Positions 35,291 to 46,632 are shown, numbered from the stretch's first letter. The stretch is 64,000 bases of DNA from Chrysemys picta bellii (GCF_011386835.1 NC_088800.1:83578981-83642980); one strand, 5' to 3'. Notes: generated by a model from the sequence alone, not told the origin. Program-made: numbers and translations.

Positions 35291-36428
35291 TGTCTCCTTT
35301 CTGTCAACCCTTTGAGACTAAATCTTGTGTTCCTCCCTCAGTGGCAACCCAAGCAGTTGGTTTCGTTGGGAGTTTTGCTGAGTAAGGACTTCAGAATTTG
35401 TCCAAATATCTTTTCCCCCACATGTCACCTGAAAACAGATGGGTGGTTTTTTTTAGTGGGGAAACTTGCAGAATTGTTTCTCAAGCCTTTTTATTCTTTT
35501 CTTCAGTCTTATTTACATTCCCATTAAAATTTACAACAGAAGTTACAAAATCAAGGCTTGTGAACAATTACATAACATGAACCCACCCCAGAATATTTTA
35601 TTATAGACATTTTCCTTCATCTTCTTGACTCTCCTCTGCCTCCTTCTCTCTCCTCCCCCCCATTTTCTGTCTTTGTGGTATTTTCATTTAGGCACCTTTT
35701 AGATTCTTCAGCAATGACATAAGCATCTCTCTCTGGCTATGGTTTTATATTTACCCCTCAAGTTTTTGTGTGCTGGAATTTCATTTAATCTGCATTAGGT
35801 ATGCTTATCTCTCAGCAAGAAGACAGCAAAGGTTCAAACTCAAGCCAGTCCATAGCATTAAATGAAGATGCAGTGGGTTGAATGGAAGCGGTTGGTTGAA
35901 ATCTCATTGTATTGTGGAAGGTTTTGAGTGTAGGAGAGAGAAACAGCGCTGAGATGAGAGAATGGCCGTTTCTTTCCAAGACAGGACTATCCCTATGGTT
36001 TTAAAATACAAAATGTTCTCAGGTTTGAAAACAAGCGAGGACGGGGCATAGATACTAGTGCATTGTTCGCAAGTGTTGGCAGTGATGGTGTTGAATGACA
36101 CTGTTACACACAAGTTAGATCTTTCAGCAGACATAGACCTGGCATGTTGAGTGACACTGATATATGTGAACAGCTTGGGGGAGGAGCAGGAGAAAGAATT
36201 AAAGCAGGCCCATTTACATCTCTTCCTTTTAATTCAATAAAAGGTCCCCAAGGTGTGTCTCTTACACTCCCACACATGGGGCTACAGTTGTATTTGTGCA
36301 TTCAAAGCTCTATAGTCACACATGTCAATTAATTACACCTCCACTAATTAAACTTGATGATTCCCCCATTGGCAGTAGGGACATGAACCAGAGGGTAAAT
36401 GCCTACTGGTCAGTGTGTGTTTGTGTCT

Positions 36429-36445
36429 CCCCCCCCCCCCCCCCC
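36429..36445. repeat. Poly-C tract
   Basis: There are 17 consecutive C. Such a tract is prone to length errors in sequencing and assembly. Confidence 0.95.
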
Positions 36446-36761
36446 TTCTGTGCCTGATCCACAGAAAGTGTAAATTTATTACAACCCCCAGCTACCAAGC
36501 CTGGCTCGTTAGCTCAAACTGTGGAGACTTCTGCTTTCAGCTCTGGAGGCCCCTGATTGAGCCTCTGCTATCAGCGAAAATGGCAGCTGTCACACATCCA
36601 TCGGTTTCCCCAGTGTCACGTAGCTGGGAGCAGAACCCCGGAGTCTCTGTTGTCACCATCTCTGGGTGCATTAAAGTGCCCAGTGGAGGATGCTGGTAAC
36701 TGCCCAGAGTTTTCCATCAGTTGCTGCTGCTTCTTCTTAGACCTGACTAGAATTTTCCAGC

Positions 36762-36951
36762 TGAATTGCAGTGTTCAGAGGGTGAATTGCAGTGTTCAGA
36801 GGGTTGAATTGCAGTGTTCCGAGGCTGAATTGCAGTGTTCCGAGGGTGAATTGCAGTGTTCCGAGGGTGAATTGCAGTGTTCCGAGGGTGAATTGCAGTG
36901 TTCCGAGGGTGAATTGCAGTGCTCAGAGGGTGAATTGCAGTGTTCCGAGTG
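36762..36951. repeat. 21-bp minisatellite, nine copies
   Basis: Nine head-to-tail units begin TGAATTGCAGTG and end near GAGGG, at 36762, 36783, 36805, 36826, 36847, 36868, 36889, 36910 and 36931. One extra T separates units 2 and 3. Variation is limited to a few sites (TTCAGAG against TTCCGAG, one GCTCAG). Because 21 is a multiple of three, several frames on both strands stay open and give heptapeptide repeats such as ELQCSEG. No start context, splice site or homology supports coding. Confidence 0.97.
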
Positions 36952-37264
36952 AAGTAACAGTATTGCAACTGGGCTGACACTTTGTAGAAGCTGAGTCATG
37001 GTCCACCTTTCCCAGCAATCCCAGCCTGCATTTCTGCTACCCCTTCTGCCACTCTATATTGTGGGGGAAAAGTGGGCTGTCAGTGGAAAAAATGGTCTGC
37101 ATGAAGTGGGTTCAGATTCTGCTTAGAAAAAACATTGACAAAATGGGTAGAAAGAAAGAAGAAGAAAAAAAAACGCATATCCAGCAAAGAAACAGGGTGA
37201 AAAATGGAGAAGGAGCAGGGTGAAAAATATCATGACAAATAATGTAAATGCAGCGGCAAACATT

Positions 37265-37385
37265 TTCATATATGGATGCCCAAAATTAGGCACCGGAATA
37301 TATAGAGTTAGGTAGTTAAATCTGTAGTCTGATTTTTTCAAAGGCCCTGAACACCCACAGCAAAGTTAAAGGTGGATGTAGAACC
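37265..37385. repeat. Dispersed repeat with TTAGGCACC words
   Basis: 'cccaaaattaggcaccgga', 'gagttaggtagttaaat' and 'gccctgaacacccacagc' match a reptile dispersed family also seen at 53418-53545 and 63355-63540. Confidence 0.45.
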
Positions 37386-37428
37386 CAGAGGTTCTGGCTA
37401 TAAGAATCTGCAGGCTTAGGATTGGGGA

Positions 37429-37923
37429 CTGTAGACTCTGTGGTAGACACTGCTTCCTTATGGCCACTAGGGGCCTAGGCAGGGCTGCCGCCAAGAAGTA
37501 CCGAGAGGCTAAGACCTGGAGGAAGTCCCACCCTAAGGGGGCATGAATGACAGACCTGTGTGATTCCCTGATTGGCTGGCACTCTCCATATAAACCCGGA
37601 AGCCATTTCTGGGAGTTGCCTGAGCAATGCAGATCTCTGGTGTGCTTCCTTGCTGTGACTTGCCTGAATCCCGGACTCTCAGCCTTGGCCTGGCTTCTGA
37701 CCCTGATCTTGTTTTACTGTCGTTGGCTTAGAATCATTGCTGGCCTTGGGGCAAGACCTTAGCCCAGCCTGACCCCTATTCTTGCCACACACTCTCAATC
37801 TGATAGCAGACTCTGATTCTGTGGTTTTTACCTGGCCTGGCCCTGGACTGATCTTCAACTCTTCCGTCCAGATGTCGAGCAGCTCACCCCATTCCTACAG
37901 GCTGCCCACGATGTAGCCCTGAC
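37429..37923 (+). mobile_element. Possible LTR
   Basis: The stretch starts near TGTAGACTCTGTGG and ends near GTAGCCCTGACA, so TG...CA ends are possible. It contains a TATA-like CATATAAACCC near 37587-37597, followed by C/T-rich sequence as in an LTR R-U5 region. No target duplication or partner LTR was seen, so this is tentative. Confidence 0.3.
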
Positions 37924-38151
37924 ACTGACTCTAAGTTCCCTGCTCAGAACAAATGACGTTTCTGGCAGCACCACTGAAAATTAGACCACTTATTTCTGGT
38001 CTATATTGAAATAATGGCATAATTATATTGGTTAGGGGGTTGAAAAAAACTATATCCCTGACAGATGTTGCTATGCCGACATAAAGGCCAGTGTAGACGC
38101 AACTATGTTGTTGGAAGAGGGCTTCTGAGGACATAGCTAACTTCGTTTAGG

Positions 38152-38800
38152 GAAAAGAACGAGGAGTATTTGTGGTACCTTAGAGACTAACATTTATTTG
38201 GGCATAAGCTTTCGTGGGCTAAAGCCCAGTTCATCAGATGCATGCTGTGAAAAATACAGTAGGAAGATAGATAGATAGATATAGATATACAGAGAACATG
38301 AAAAAATGGAGGTTGCCATACCAACTCTGACTAATCAATTAAGGTGGGGTATTATCAACAGGAGAAAAAAAACTTTTGTAGTGATAATCAGGATGGCCCA
38401 TTTCAAACAGTTGACAAGAAGGTGTGAGTAACAGGAGGGGGGAAATTAGCATGGGGAAATAGTTTTTACTTTGTGTAATGACCCATCCACTCCCAGTCCT
38501 TATTCAGGCCTAATTTAATGGTGTCCAGTTTGCAAATCAATTCCAGTTCTGCAGTTTCTCGTTGGAGTCTGTTTTTGAAGTTTTTTTGTTGAAGAATTGC
38601 AACTTTTAGGTCTGTAGTTGAGTCACCAGGGAGGTAGAAGTGTTCTCAGACTGGTTTTTGAATGTTATAATTCTTGATGTCTGATTTGTTTCCATTTATT
38701 CTTTTGTGTAGAGATTGTCCGGTTTGGCCAATGTACGTGGCAGAGGGGCATTGTTGGCACATGATGGCAGTGGTGTTCCTACACCACCAGAAAAAAACAG
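38152..38800 (-). mobile_element. Penelope-like element 3' end with GIY-YIG endonuclease remnant, antisense
   Basis: Read on the minus strand from about 38785 to a stop at 38466-38468, one frame gives MCQQCPSATYIGQTGQSL, then HKRINGNKSDI, an internal stop, and HFYLPGDSTTDLKVAILQQ. The CxxC pair followed by YIGQTG...R...SDI is the GIY-YIG nuclease domain that Penelope-like retroelements carry C-terminal to their reverse transcriptase. Downstream (38152-38460) is the non-coding 3' region, ending in the complement of CTCGTTCTTTT. The reverse transcriptase itself is missing, so the copy is 5'-truncated as well as interrupted by a stop. The same 3' terminus appears in sense at 55530-55911. Confidence 0.82.
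38258..38291. repeat. GATA microsatellite inside the Penelope-like 3' region
   Basis: The tract reads GAAGATAGATAGATAGATA followed by TAGATATAC. Confidence 0.85.
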
Positions 38801-38809
38801 TCTGTCACC

Positions 38810-38876
38810 ATAGGCTGCATCTACTCTTCAGGTTTTGCCAACATAGCTATGCTAGCATAGTCCTCATACTGTAGAC
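38810..38876. mobile_element. MITE-like fragment (GGCTGCATCTAC)
   Basis: 'ggctgcatctactcttcag', 'aacatagctatgctagc' and 'atactgtagacc' form a short element with near-palindromic CATAGCTATG in the middle. A related 'gccagtgtagacgc' word lies at 38089. It is wedged between the Penelope-like element and the hAT-like end at 38877. Confidence 0.4.
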
Positions 38877-39060
38877 CAGGAATCAGCAGCCTTTGGCACG
38901 CGGCTCGCCAGGGGAAGCACCCTGGCGGGCCGGGCCGGTTTGTTTACCTGCCACGTCAGCAGGTTCCGTGATCGTGGCTCCCACTGGCCGTGGTTCGCCG
39001 TCCCAGGCCAATGAGGGCTGCGGGAAGCGGCACAGGCAGAGGGATGTGCTGGCCGCTGCT
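38877..39060. mobile_element. hAT-like element, truncated
   Basis: CAGGAATCAGCAGCCTTTGG at 38877 is a decayed hAT-like terminus. It is followed by GC-rich 'tggcgggccgggcc', 'ggctcccactggccgtgg' and 'ggccaatgagggctgcgg'. The left part resembles 34045-34110. No right terminus was seen. Confidence 0.5.
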
Positions 39061-40294
39061 GTAGACAGACCCTTATTTAGGTACCTAATTGGATTTAAGA
39101 GCTTAACCTTACGCAACTATGCTTAAAAATAATTGGCATTATATATACCATGTACAGAACATCCAGCCTACCTGTTGGAAGGATGGGTGTTTTTCTGTCC
39201 TTAAAACAAACCCCTTTAGCCAGGAAAAGGTTGGTTTTTGTTGCTATTGTTTTTTAATTGAATCACCCTGGGTAGATGGCTTGGGGCGGGGGAGGGATGA
39301 GAAACCAGGGGAGTTAAATTCCAAGGGAAAAGTTTGGAAATTCAAACTGGTTTTGCTCAAAAATTGTTAAGGGGGCTTATAAAACCAGGCTCCTCCTGTC
39401 TCTGGATTACAGTTTATTTCTTTTATTGTTTTCCCAGTTTTCCCAGGCTGCCCGATGACTTTTGGAGCAGCGGGCCTGAGAGCTTTGCAGTTTATTGAAG
39501 GTGGTCAGTTAAGGAACTGACATATCCAACTCCTGACAAGCTGCAGAAAAGCTAGTAGGGCTTGGGGGAAGAAATTTACCATCCCTTTGTGCTGCGTGTG
39601 ACAGGTTCCTCTTTGCACCTCATCACGTTTGACATATGACGCCTTCTTTCACTTGGGGCTTCCTGAGAAACTTTCCACTGTGGAGCATAACTACAGGATT
39701 TGCACTAGGGAAACACAGGCATGTTGACAGAAATAGGCCCAAAGCCTGTCATGGCTGACATGGGCCTTCACTTGTCACATGTTTGAATAGCTGGCATATC
39801 CGAAACGTTAGAAGCTCAGGGATTTTGTTCTGGAGCGTCTAACTCTGAAGTGCAATTTATTAGTTGACTACCACTTAATTACTGTCCTGGTCCCGCTTTA
39901 ATTGCATGTAATATAATGTGACATTACTTTCCAAGAAATCGCTTTTATGATCTTAATTTTATTATCTAAATACAATATCCCTTTTCATTTGGTTTCTAAA
40001 TCCCTTCCTTGTTTTGAATGTGCATCCCGTGGGTGCGGTAGCTCTGAATTAATGTCCTTCATTTAGCATTGGGAGGGACATAACCAATCCAGTAACATGT
40101 CTGTGTCGCTTCTCCCTATCTGCAGAAGAGAAAATCTGCAGGGGCATTGACATGTAGACATCAGTGTACTTTTCTTTTAAATTTATTTCTTAGCAGCTGC
40201 TTAGAATGGGATTCCCTTTGTACCATCTTCCAGCTGATAACATGGTCATGAGTATGTATAATATGAGTTATGTGAGACTCAACAAATGTCTCAA

Positions 40295-40435
40295 GAATAT
40301 TTTGGGCTTGAATCCTACAAGCATTTATGTTCATAGGAGTAGTTTTACTCATTTGAGCAGTGCCAATGACTTCATTGGAGCTACTCTCAGGAGTAAAGCT
40401 ACTCAAGTGCATAAGTGCTTGCAGCATCATGTTCT
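40295..40435. repeat. SINE-like fragment (TTCATTGGAG family)
   Basis: 'gagtagttttactcatttg', 'caatgacttcattggagct' and 'gtgcataagtgcttgcag' match the dispersed family recorded at 25870-26230. Confidence 0.45.
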
Positions 40436-41150
40436 TGATCAGCTGCGGAAAGGATATTGTAACAGTACAATAATTTCTAGGCCACCATATGACTTAAAAA
40501 GAATCTGAGTCCGGTTCTGGCTGGAATGTCCATGGAGATGCTAGGGAGGAGGGGAAGAGGAAGGTTTACTCCTCCAGAAGGATCCAAGTACAATCCCAGT
40601 TCCTGCATTCAGAGAGGGCAAGGAGTACTCAAGCCAACCACCAGCTGTAACCCTAGCCTTCCCGAAGAGGGAAGGGTAAGACCAGGCAATGTGCCTTCAC
40701 AGAGCTGGTCACTCGTGGTGGTGGGAGAACACGTTTCCCACTCTTTTGTCTTGGCCAAAGGCAATATGGTGAAGGCTGATTAGTGTTGTCATATTGTTGT
40801 AATAATGAGAGCTTTGTTTGGGAACTGGACAGGATGATATGTCTTTTTGGTCTAAGTAGCCGATGTTCGTGCTTCCATTGCTTAGAATTGTCCTGACTGG
40901 TCAGAACCTCAGCTGGTATAAATTGGCCTATGTCCATTGAAGTCAACTTAAGCCAAGATTTGGACCAGTATAATTCCATGTATATTATTTAGAGAGGTCA
41001 CTGCTAAATGGAAAGAACAAATTGATACTTCAGGAGGAGACAGAGAAAAGCAGGAGAGCAGAAGACAGCCTGAGGAGGAGCAGGGGGCTAATGAGAGGGT
41101 TGCAGTGGGACATAGTGGGGCAGGACTGGAGGTACATGATGGGGTAATAG

Positions 41151-41317
41151 GGAGGCTGAGTGGGTGCAGCGGGCTATCGGGGGGTACGGGAGGGAGGCTG
41201 AGTGGGTGCAGCGGGCTATCGGGGGTACGGGAGGGAGGCTGAGTGGGTGCAGCGGGCTATCGGGGGGTACGGGAGGGAGGCTGGGTGGGTGCAGCGGGCC
41301 ATCGGGGGGTATGGGAG
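41151..41317. repeat. 42-bp minisatellite, four copies
   Basis: Units begin GGAGGCTGAGTGGGTGCAGC at 41151, 41193, 41234 and 41276, so the period is 42, 41, 42. The last unit has GGGTGGGT and GCCATC variants. The minus-strand translation is a Pro/Ser/Arg-rich repeat; there is no support for coding. Confidence 0.93.
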
Positions 41318-42524
41318 TCTGACAGAAGAAGGGCACATGACTAGGGGGTGCCAGGGAATGGGGGGGCAGTGGGAACTGTCAGGTGTTAGTCTATGGGGAA
41401 TGTAGGAGGTGGGGCTGGGGCTGGGAGACTGGAAGCATGTGGAGGGGGAATGTGAGTAGGGGAAGAGAGTAGGTGTGTGGGGTTGGAGACAAGGAGAAAG
41501 GTTAATGATAAGGGAACAGGATGGATGCGGGGGGAGGGGATAGAATGGCAGCCCCCCCAGCCTCCTCCCATGGCAGGTGTTACAAGCAGGTAAGGAGAGT
41601 TTATACTCAAGCAGCCGACAGAGAGACCTGCGTTTGTGCATTTCAGGTTTTAAAAACTACCTGACAGTATTATTTATTAAATTCTCGTGGTTTGCTCATG
41701 GTTTTTGAACACTTGGGGTTGACAATAGTGTTTGAGCCGGCCGATCGGCTGAAATGAAATGTGTGCAAGATAAAACCAAAGAGATGGACGGGGGGTGACC
41801 TTTTTTTGAAAACTTGTCAGTGTAAAATACTCTGGTTTTCCCGTCAGCTGAGATGAGCATGGGACAAAAACCCCAAAGGATCTGCTGCCGTTTGAACGGC
41901 CTGCTATCTATATTGGGTGTGTTCCAGCCACTCGGTTCTCTCTCTGTTTCCCATAGCAACGGAAATAACAAACTTTGCCATTACAGAAGATTTGCCTTTT
42001 ATTGATGCTCTGTGTTAATCACAGTCTTGCAGGTACAGCTGCTGGGTTTAGCTTTCCCACAGTGTCCCCTACTGCTTGCTTGAAACATCCATTTGGATAC
42101 ACGTGTATAAAAGTCTTTTTATGGAACAATAAAGCTGATAAAAGCACGGGTAGGTGAAATGCTCTTTATGGAGATGTGCTGGATACCCATATTAAATACA
42201 CAAGCTTCATTATTTCAGAGAAGGAGATAAATAGAGAGGGTCAAATTCTGCCGCTTGCAGTGAGTAGGTGCAACCCCCTTGAAATCAGTGAGCCAGATTC
42301 AGAGATCATTTAAGTAAATTGTACACGGGTCAGCAAATGGGTATAAATGAAAGAGAATAAGAGGTGACATGGAAGAGGAGTGCAAAATGAGCATTTCAGA
42401 GAAGGTACATCAGGCCGGTGCTCCTGTTTTCCCTCTCGCCTAATACCAGAGTAAGGCACCAGCCAATTAAATAAAAAAAAGCAACACATTTAAAAATGAT
42501 AAAAGTTTTTTTTTTTCACATGGC

Positions 42525-42840
42525 ACACCATTAGCCTGTGGAACTCACTGCTACCAGATATGATTGAAGCCGTGATTTTAGGAGCTGAGAAAGAATTTGA
42601 TATTTATAGAAATAGGAACATCTCCAGCTATAAGAGACAGGATGTGATGTGTAATAGATGGAAACCTTCATGATTCCAGGCATAATCCAATCACTAGCTG
42701 ATGGGGGTTAGGAAGAAACTTCCCCAGGGGTAGGTTATTCCATAATTGCTGTTTCAAGGATTTTTCCACTTTCTTCTGGCTTGGGATGTGTCGGAGACAG
42801 GCTGAACCACTCGGGCCAGATCAGTCTGGGGATTCCTGCA
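42525..42840 (+). mobile_element. CR1-group LINE 3' end
   Basis: 'gcctgtggaactcactgc' corresponds to the NLWNSLP-type C-terminus of CR1-group reverse transcriptases. It is followed by 'aggaacatctccagctat', 'gggggttaggaagaaactt' and 'ccccaggggtaggttatt', typical 3' region words. No open frame remains. Confidence 0.65.
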
Positions 42841-43104
42841 GTATGTCCCTACGTGAACACCTCTTGAGTAGTTGCTTTTCCTGCTCTGTACCCTCTCCCT
42901 ACCACTTTGAGGCATGTCGCCTTCACCTTGCACGCCCACTGAGAGGCAAACAGAGTCCAGCCATGGTAGTGGTAAGGGGCACAAAGCAGGTAAAGCAGCT
43001 AACTGGAAGGTTAAAGACGAAGCTTCCAACACAAGCTCTCTACCGTCCCCTCCGCGCCCAGAGGAAATTCAGCAATCCCGGGCGCAGACTGGGGGGCAAG
43101 TCAC

Positions 43105-43245
43105 AGAATAGGCCAGATTCTATTTCTACGCGTAATCTGGTGCAATTTCATTGACTCCAGCGGCGGTACCTCTGCTATCACGGCAGTGTGCTTTAGAGCA
43201 TTGTAGCATCCATTGACTTCACTGCAGCCCCTTACATCAGGGCTG
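43105..43245. repeat. SINE-like fragment (TTGACTCCAGCGG family)
   Basis: 'ggccagattctatttct' and 'tttcattgactccagcgg' belong to the dispersed family with GACTCCAGTGG-type cores. A shorter piece with similar words lies at 42238-42305. Confidence 0.35.
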
Positions 43246-43879
43246 AACTTGGTCCCCGAGTGCTTTTCCACGCGGTCACCCCTTCCGATCCAGCTCACTA
43301 GCAGCTGAAAGCCATCGACAGCTGAAGTCTGTTTGGTAGCCAGTGTGTGATGAGTTGATGGGTCTCGTGCCGGTTCCTGATGGACCTCAGAGAAGCCTCC
43401 ACAATGATTAGCGCCGTCGTTGCTGATATCTCGCTAATGAGACTGAACCACCTCACCTTGGGGCTAGGTCTCGCCAGGGCAGCGCTGCTGTTCCCTGTTG
43501 GGACCCTAGGAAGGGTTTGAAGGGGCGGGGGGTCCTGTATAGGTGCAGCCCCACTCTCTGTGCTGTACCTGATCTGTGGATGCATAGAAGGCTTTGTTCC
43601 CCGGGTCTGTAAAGCTGGCGTTTTCAGTATGCAATGACACTTCCCCGAGGTGCATGACTAGGCTAATGAAATCTGGGCTCTTCTTACTCGAAGGACAAAG
43701 GGGAAATCACAAGGGCATTCCAGGCTGAGTAAAACCTCCTGCGTTTGTCCTCTGTTTTGTGGGTAATGTCTGGAGCAGGAAGTCCTGAGTGCATCTTTGT
43801 TACTGCAGAGAGCCAACGGGATCTCTACTAACACAGGAGCACCACTGGAACTTGCTGCCTCTCCGAAGAATGTGTTATC

Positions 43880-44095
43880 CATTGGCTAGGGCACCAGGTT
43901 GGGAGTCAGGAGATCCAGGTCTTATCTTGGCTCTGTCACTGACTCCTGGATGACATGGGCAAGTCACTGCCTGTCTCTGCCTCAGTTTTCCTATATGCGA
44001 AATAGGAATGATGATGCTTACCCACCCATCCCCTTTATAAAGCAATTTAAGATCTTCATCTAAGTGATGGTTGAGTGCTAAGTATTATATGACCG
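43880..44095 (+). repeat. MIR-like SINE
   Basis: The copy reads 'gggcaccaggttgggagtc', 'aggagatccaggtctta', 'atgacatgggcaagtcact', 'ctctgcctcagttttcc' and 'gaaataggaatgatgatgc', ending near 'gtgctaagtattat'. It is one of the more complete sense copies. Confidence 0.85.
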
Positions 44096-45538
44096 TCTCT
44101 CATAATAAAAGCAGGGATGGGCAAAAAGAAGGCAGGCATGTTACTGCTTGGACTCTGAAATCCATACCTACTTACGGATCTGTTGTTTGTTGGTAGCTTT
44201 GGTGTGACTGTAGAGCCAGCACATTCAATGAGAAGGCAGGTGCTTTTCTCACCATCAAAAACTAGGATTTTGTAAGTCTGATATCTTTGCATTTCCCCTG
44301 CATTTTCCTGACACTGCTGCATGCTTTTGTGCTACGAAAAGGCAACTGTAACCCTTTTAGGTATGACACCACCATTTCAGTGTCACTTAACTCTGAATCT
44401 AGTTCATGTGCGTGTGGACCTTCTTGCCCCTGTAGTTTTAAATGAGACAGGATGTTCTCTCTTTCCTATATGCAAAATTGTCTTAAGGTGTTTTCTGCTT
44501 ACTGCCGACATAGAGGAAGTATTCAATATAGATTTCCCTTGGAGAGATTGCGTAGCCCCATCTAGATGCACTGAATTTGTTTAAACATGCTGTGTGAAGC
44601 TGTCCAATGTTTACCCCACACACATGTTTGAAATTACAGCTGGCACTAGAGATTATATATGATGTGCCAAGCACACATCCTCTCCTTCAAAACTCACTTC
44701 TCGTGCAAAGGCCACAAATTCTAAACCACCGTGTTAAAGATGGGAGAAAAGGGAGAGAGATAAAACCACTCTTCAGAATGAACCTTCTTCTCGAGTCTCT
44801 AAGGGCAGTGGATGCTGTCTTCTTATTTATATTCTACAATCCTCAGATAGCTTGTGTCCTGTAATGCAACACGGTTGTGCAACAGTGTCAGGTGTTGGCT
44901 TCATAGCTATACGTGACACAGACATACGAAATGTTAAGGGAGAGTGCTGCGCTATCAGAGATGCACCCTTCAGACAAAAAGTTCAAATAAGCCCCCTGTC
45001 TAGCAAGGCTGCCCCGGTGGCATTTCAGAATCCAGGGTTTCAGAAAGAGGATGGGGGTAAGCCCCAGTGTTCCAGCCAATATTCCCTTCTGTCACACAGG
45101 TTCTAGTGTCCAAGACTATGTATAGGCTATTATGCATTTAACTACATACTTCTTAGGCTGCCTTTTTTGCTTTTAAGTCCCTTGAGCACAATAGGAGACC
45201 ACAATGATTCATGCTGTTACTTGTGGCAGCCAATAAGGTGCTACAGATCTTCACAAAGCGGCAGTACCATGCGGGGCCCGTAGAGCAACATGCAAGGAAT
45301 CACGTCTAGGCGAGGTGAGTTTACTGCAAGGCTTACTGGTTTAGCTCAGAAAGAAAGCTCCGCTTTTGACAAACCAGGCAGATCTGCTGAATACAAATTC
45401 CGAAGGTTTCCAGCTTGCCACAGCAAGTCCAGCCACTGGTGGAGAGCACATGAGATTCCTTAATATCTATTCTCTGTCCAACAGTCTAACACTTTGGCTT
45501 TGTTTTTCTCTCCGCCCCACATACTCCTCTTCTGCCAG

Positions 45539-45651
45539 ACCTACGAACAGAATGAATGGATAATCCACTTGGCTGGAAAGCTGCTGGCCAGTGAAGAGGC
45601 GGCATTGTCACTGATAGCGTTCAATCCATTTGAGGGCAAGGCACCACCAAG
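45539..45651 (+). CDS. LMF1: LMF1 coding exon (probably exon 10)
   Basis: The exon enters in phase 0 and reads TYEQNEWIIHLAGKLLASEE, then AALSLIAFNPFEGKAPP and two nucleotides (AG) of an Arg or Ser codon. It continues the DUF1222 region directly after the FAAFQ of the previous exon. The block NEWIIHLAGKLL is strongly conserved in LMF1. The acceptor follows a long pyrimidine tract and ends TTCTGCCAG, and the donor is GTAAGC at 45652. The length is 113 nt. The family continues with one more coding exon of about 55-60 codons, beginning near a Trp-Val-Arg-Gly block. I could not find that exon in the remaining 18 kb, so it most likely lies beyond the window end. Confidence 0.97.
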
Positions 45652-46065
45652 GTAAGCTGTTTCTATAAAGGTGACAGGTGTATCCAGACTCCATCTACAA
45701 TATGCTTCTTTATAGCTCGGAGGTGTAAACATTGTTTCTTTTTAGTGTGCATTTTATTTCATGGGACACTGGTACCCCTTCAGTAGAGCAGTGCCTGCTG
45801 AAAAATTTACACTCCTTTTAACACCTTTAAACACAAATTTAAACACCTTTACCTCCTTCCTACTGCTCCTTGGGCTGACTTACAGTAAGCCAGCTGTCCT
45901 TAGGTAGAGAGAGTTCCCCGGCACTTGCATCAAGGGACAAGCATCGCTTCCCTGGCACAGAAATCTTGGCTGTTGGTGCAGCCTGTGAACTTTACAACAT
46001 TCCTCCAGCATCGCTTTGCGTGGTCAAGGCAAGAATACCATTTCCGGTGGCCGTTGAAATAATAG

Positions 46066-46215
46066 AGTGATTGATGATTTATTTATTGGAAATTTGGGGT
46101 TTCATCGAAAAAACGAAAACTAGCAGCCAAAAACTGAAAAATTGCTACAAAAGGCACATTTTTCAAAAAAGTTTCTTAGAAAATATTCAGCCAATTTTTT
46201 TTTTAATCAGCTTTA
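46066..46215. repeat. AT-rich repeat fragment
   Basis: 'ggggtttcatcgaaaaaac', 'actgaaaaattgctac' and 'ttttcaaaaaagtttct' resemble the AT-rich family at 56690-57165. Confidence 0.35.
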
Positions 46216-46445
46216 ATAATAATATTTGGCCCTTCACTCATACTCTGATGCTCTCAAAATGCATTAAACAGATTCACAACACCTACGTGAACTAAACGTT
46301 CTTGTGAAGGAGATCTCGTGCTTTTCAGGTCTAACACAGAGAACCCCAAATTATCTGAGAAGGGACTTAGCACTTCCTAAGACTATCCATCAGAATACCA
46401 AACTCTGTTCTTCTATTACCTATATATATATGGTTATATATAATA

Positions 46446-46632
46446 CACGTCTACCCCGATATAACGCGACCTGATATAACACGAATTCGGATATAACGCA
46501 GTAAAGCAGCGCTCCGGGGGACGGGGCTGTGCGCTCTGGCGGATCAAAGCAAGTTCGATATAACACGGTTTCACCTATGACGCGGTAAGATTTTTTGGCT
46601 CCCGAGGACAGCGTTATATCGGGGTAGAGGTG
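46446..46632. mobile_element. Palindromic mariner-like MITE
   Basis: The left end CACGTCTACCCCGATATAAC (46446) pairs with the right end GTTATATCGGGGTAGAGGTG (46632). Internal ATATAACACG and ATATAACGC words repeat. A TA precedes the left end (46444-46445). On the right the expected TA has been overtaken by a (TG)n(TA)n tract. The form fits a Tc1/mariner-type non-autonomous element. Confidence 0.85.

Larger units (their letters stand above)
33701..45538 (+). other. LMF1: LMF1 intron 9
   Basis: This 11838-bp intron has GT at 33701 and AG at 45537-45538. It contains an ATAAGCCGACCC direct-repeat element (33936-34044) joined to a hAT-like piece (34045-34430), a MIR-like SINE (35080-35290), poly-C (36429-36445), a 21-bp minisatellite (36762-36951), a possible LTR (37429-37923), an antisense Penelope-like element (38152-38800), MITE and hAT fragments (38810-39060), a 42-bp minisatellite (41151-41317), a LINE 3' end (42525-42840) and a MIR-like SINE (43880-44095). 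I see nothing recognisable in 34440-35080, 35290-36420, 39070-40290, 40440-41150, 41320-42240, 43250-43880 and 44100-45530. Confidence 0.92.

Noticed and set aside
36762..36951. CRISPR array
   Set aside because: The 21-bp units abut directly with no unique spacers, and the window is vertebrate DNA.
36557..36999. Overlapping frames (131, 77, 67 and 61 codons) with heptapeptide repeats
   Set aside because: All are by-products of the 21-bp minisatellite, whose period is a multiple of three. Frames on both strands cannot all be coding and none has supporting context.
41088..41641. Pro/Ser-rich minus-strand frames of 74-141 codons
   Set aside because: They are translations of the G-rich 42-bp minisatellite and its G-rich flank.
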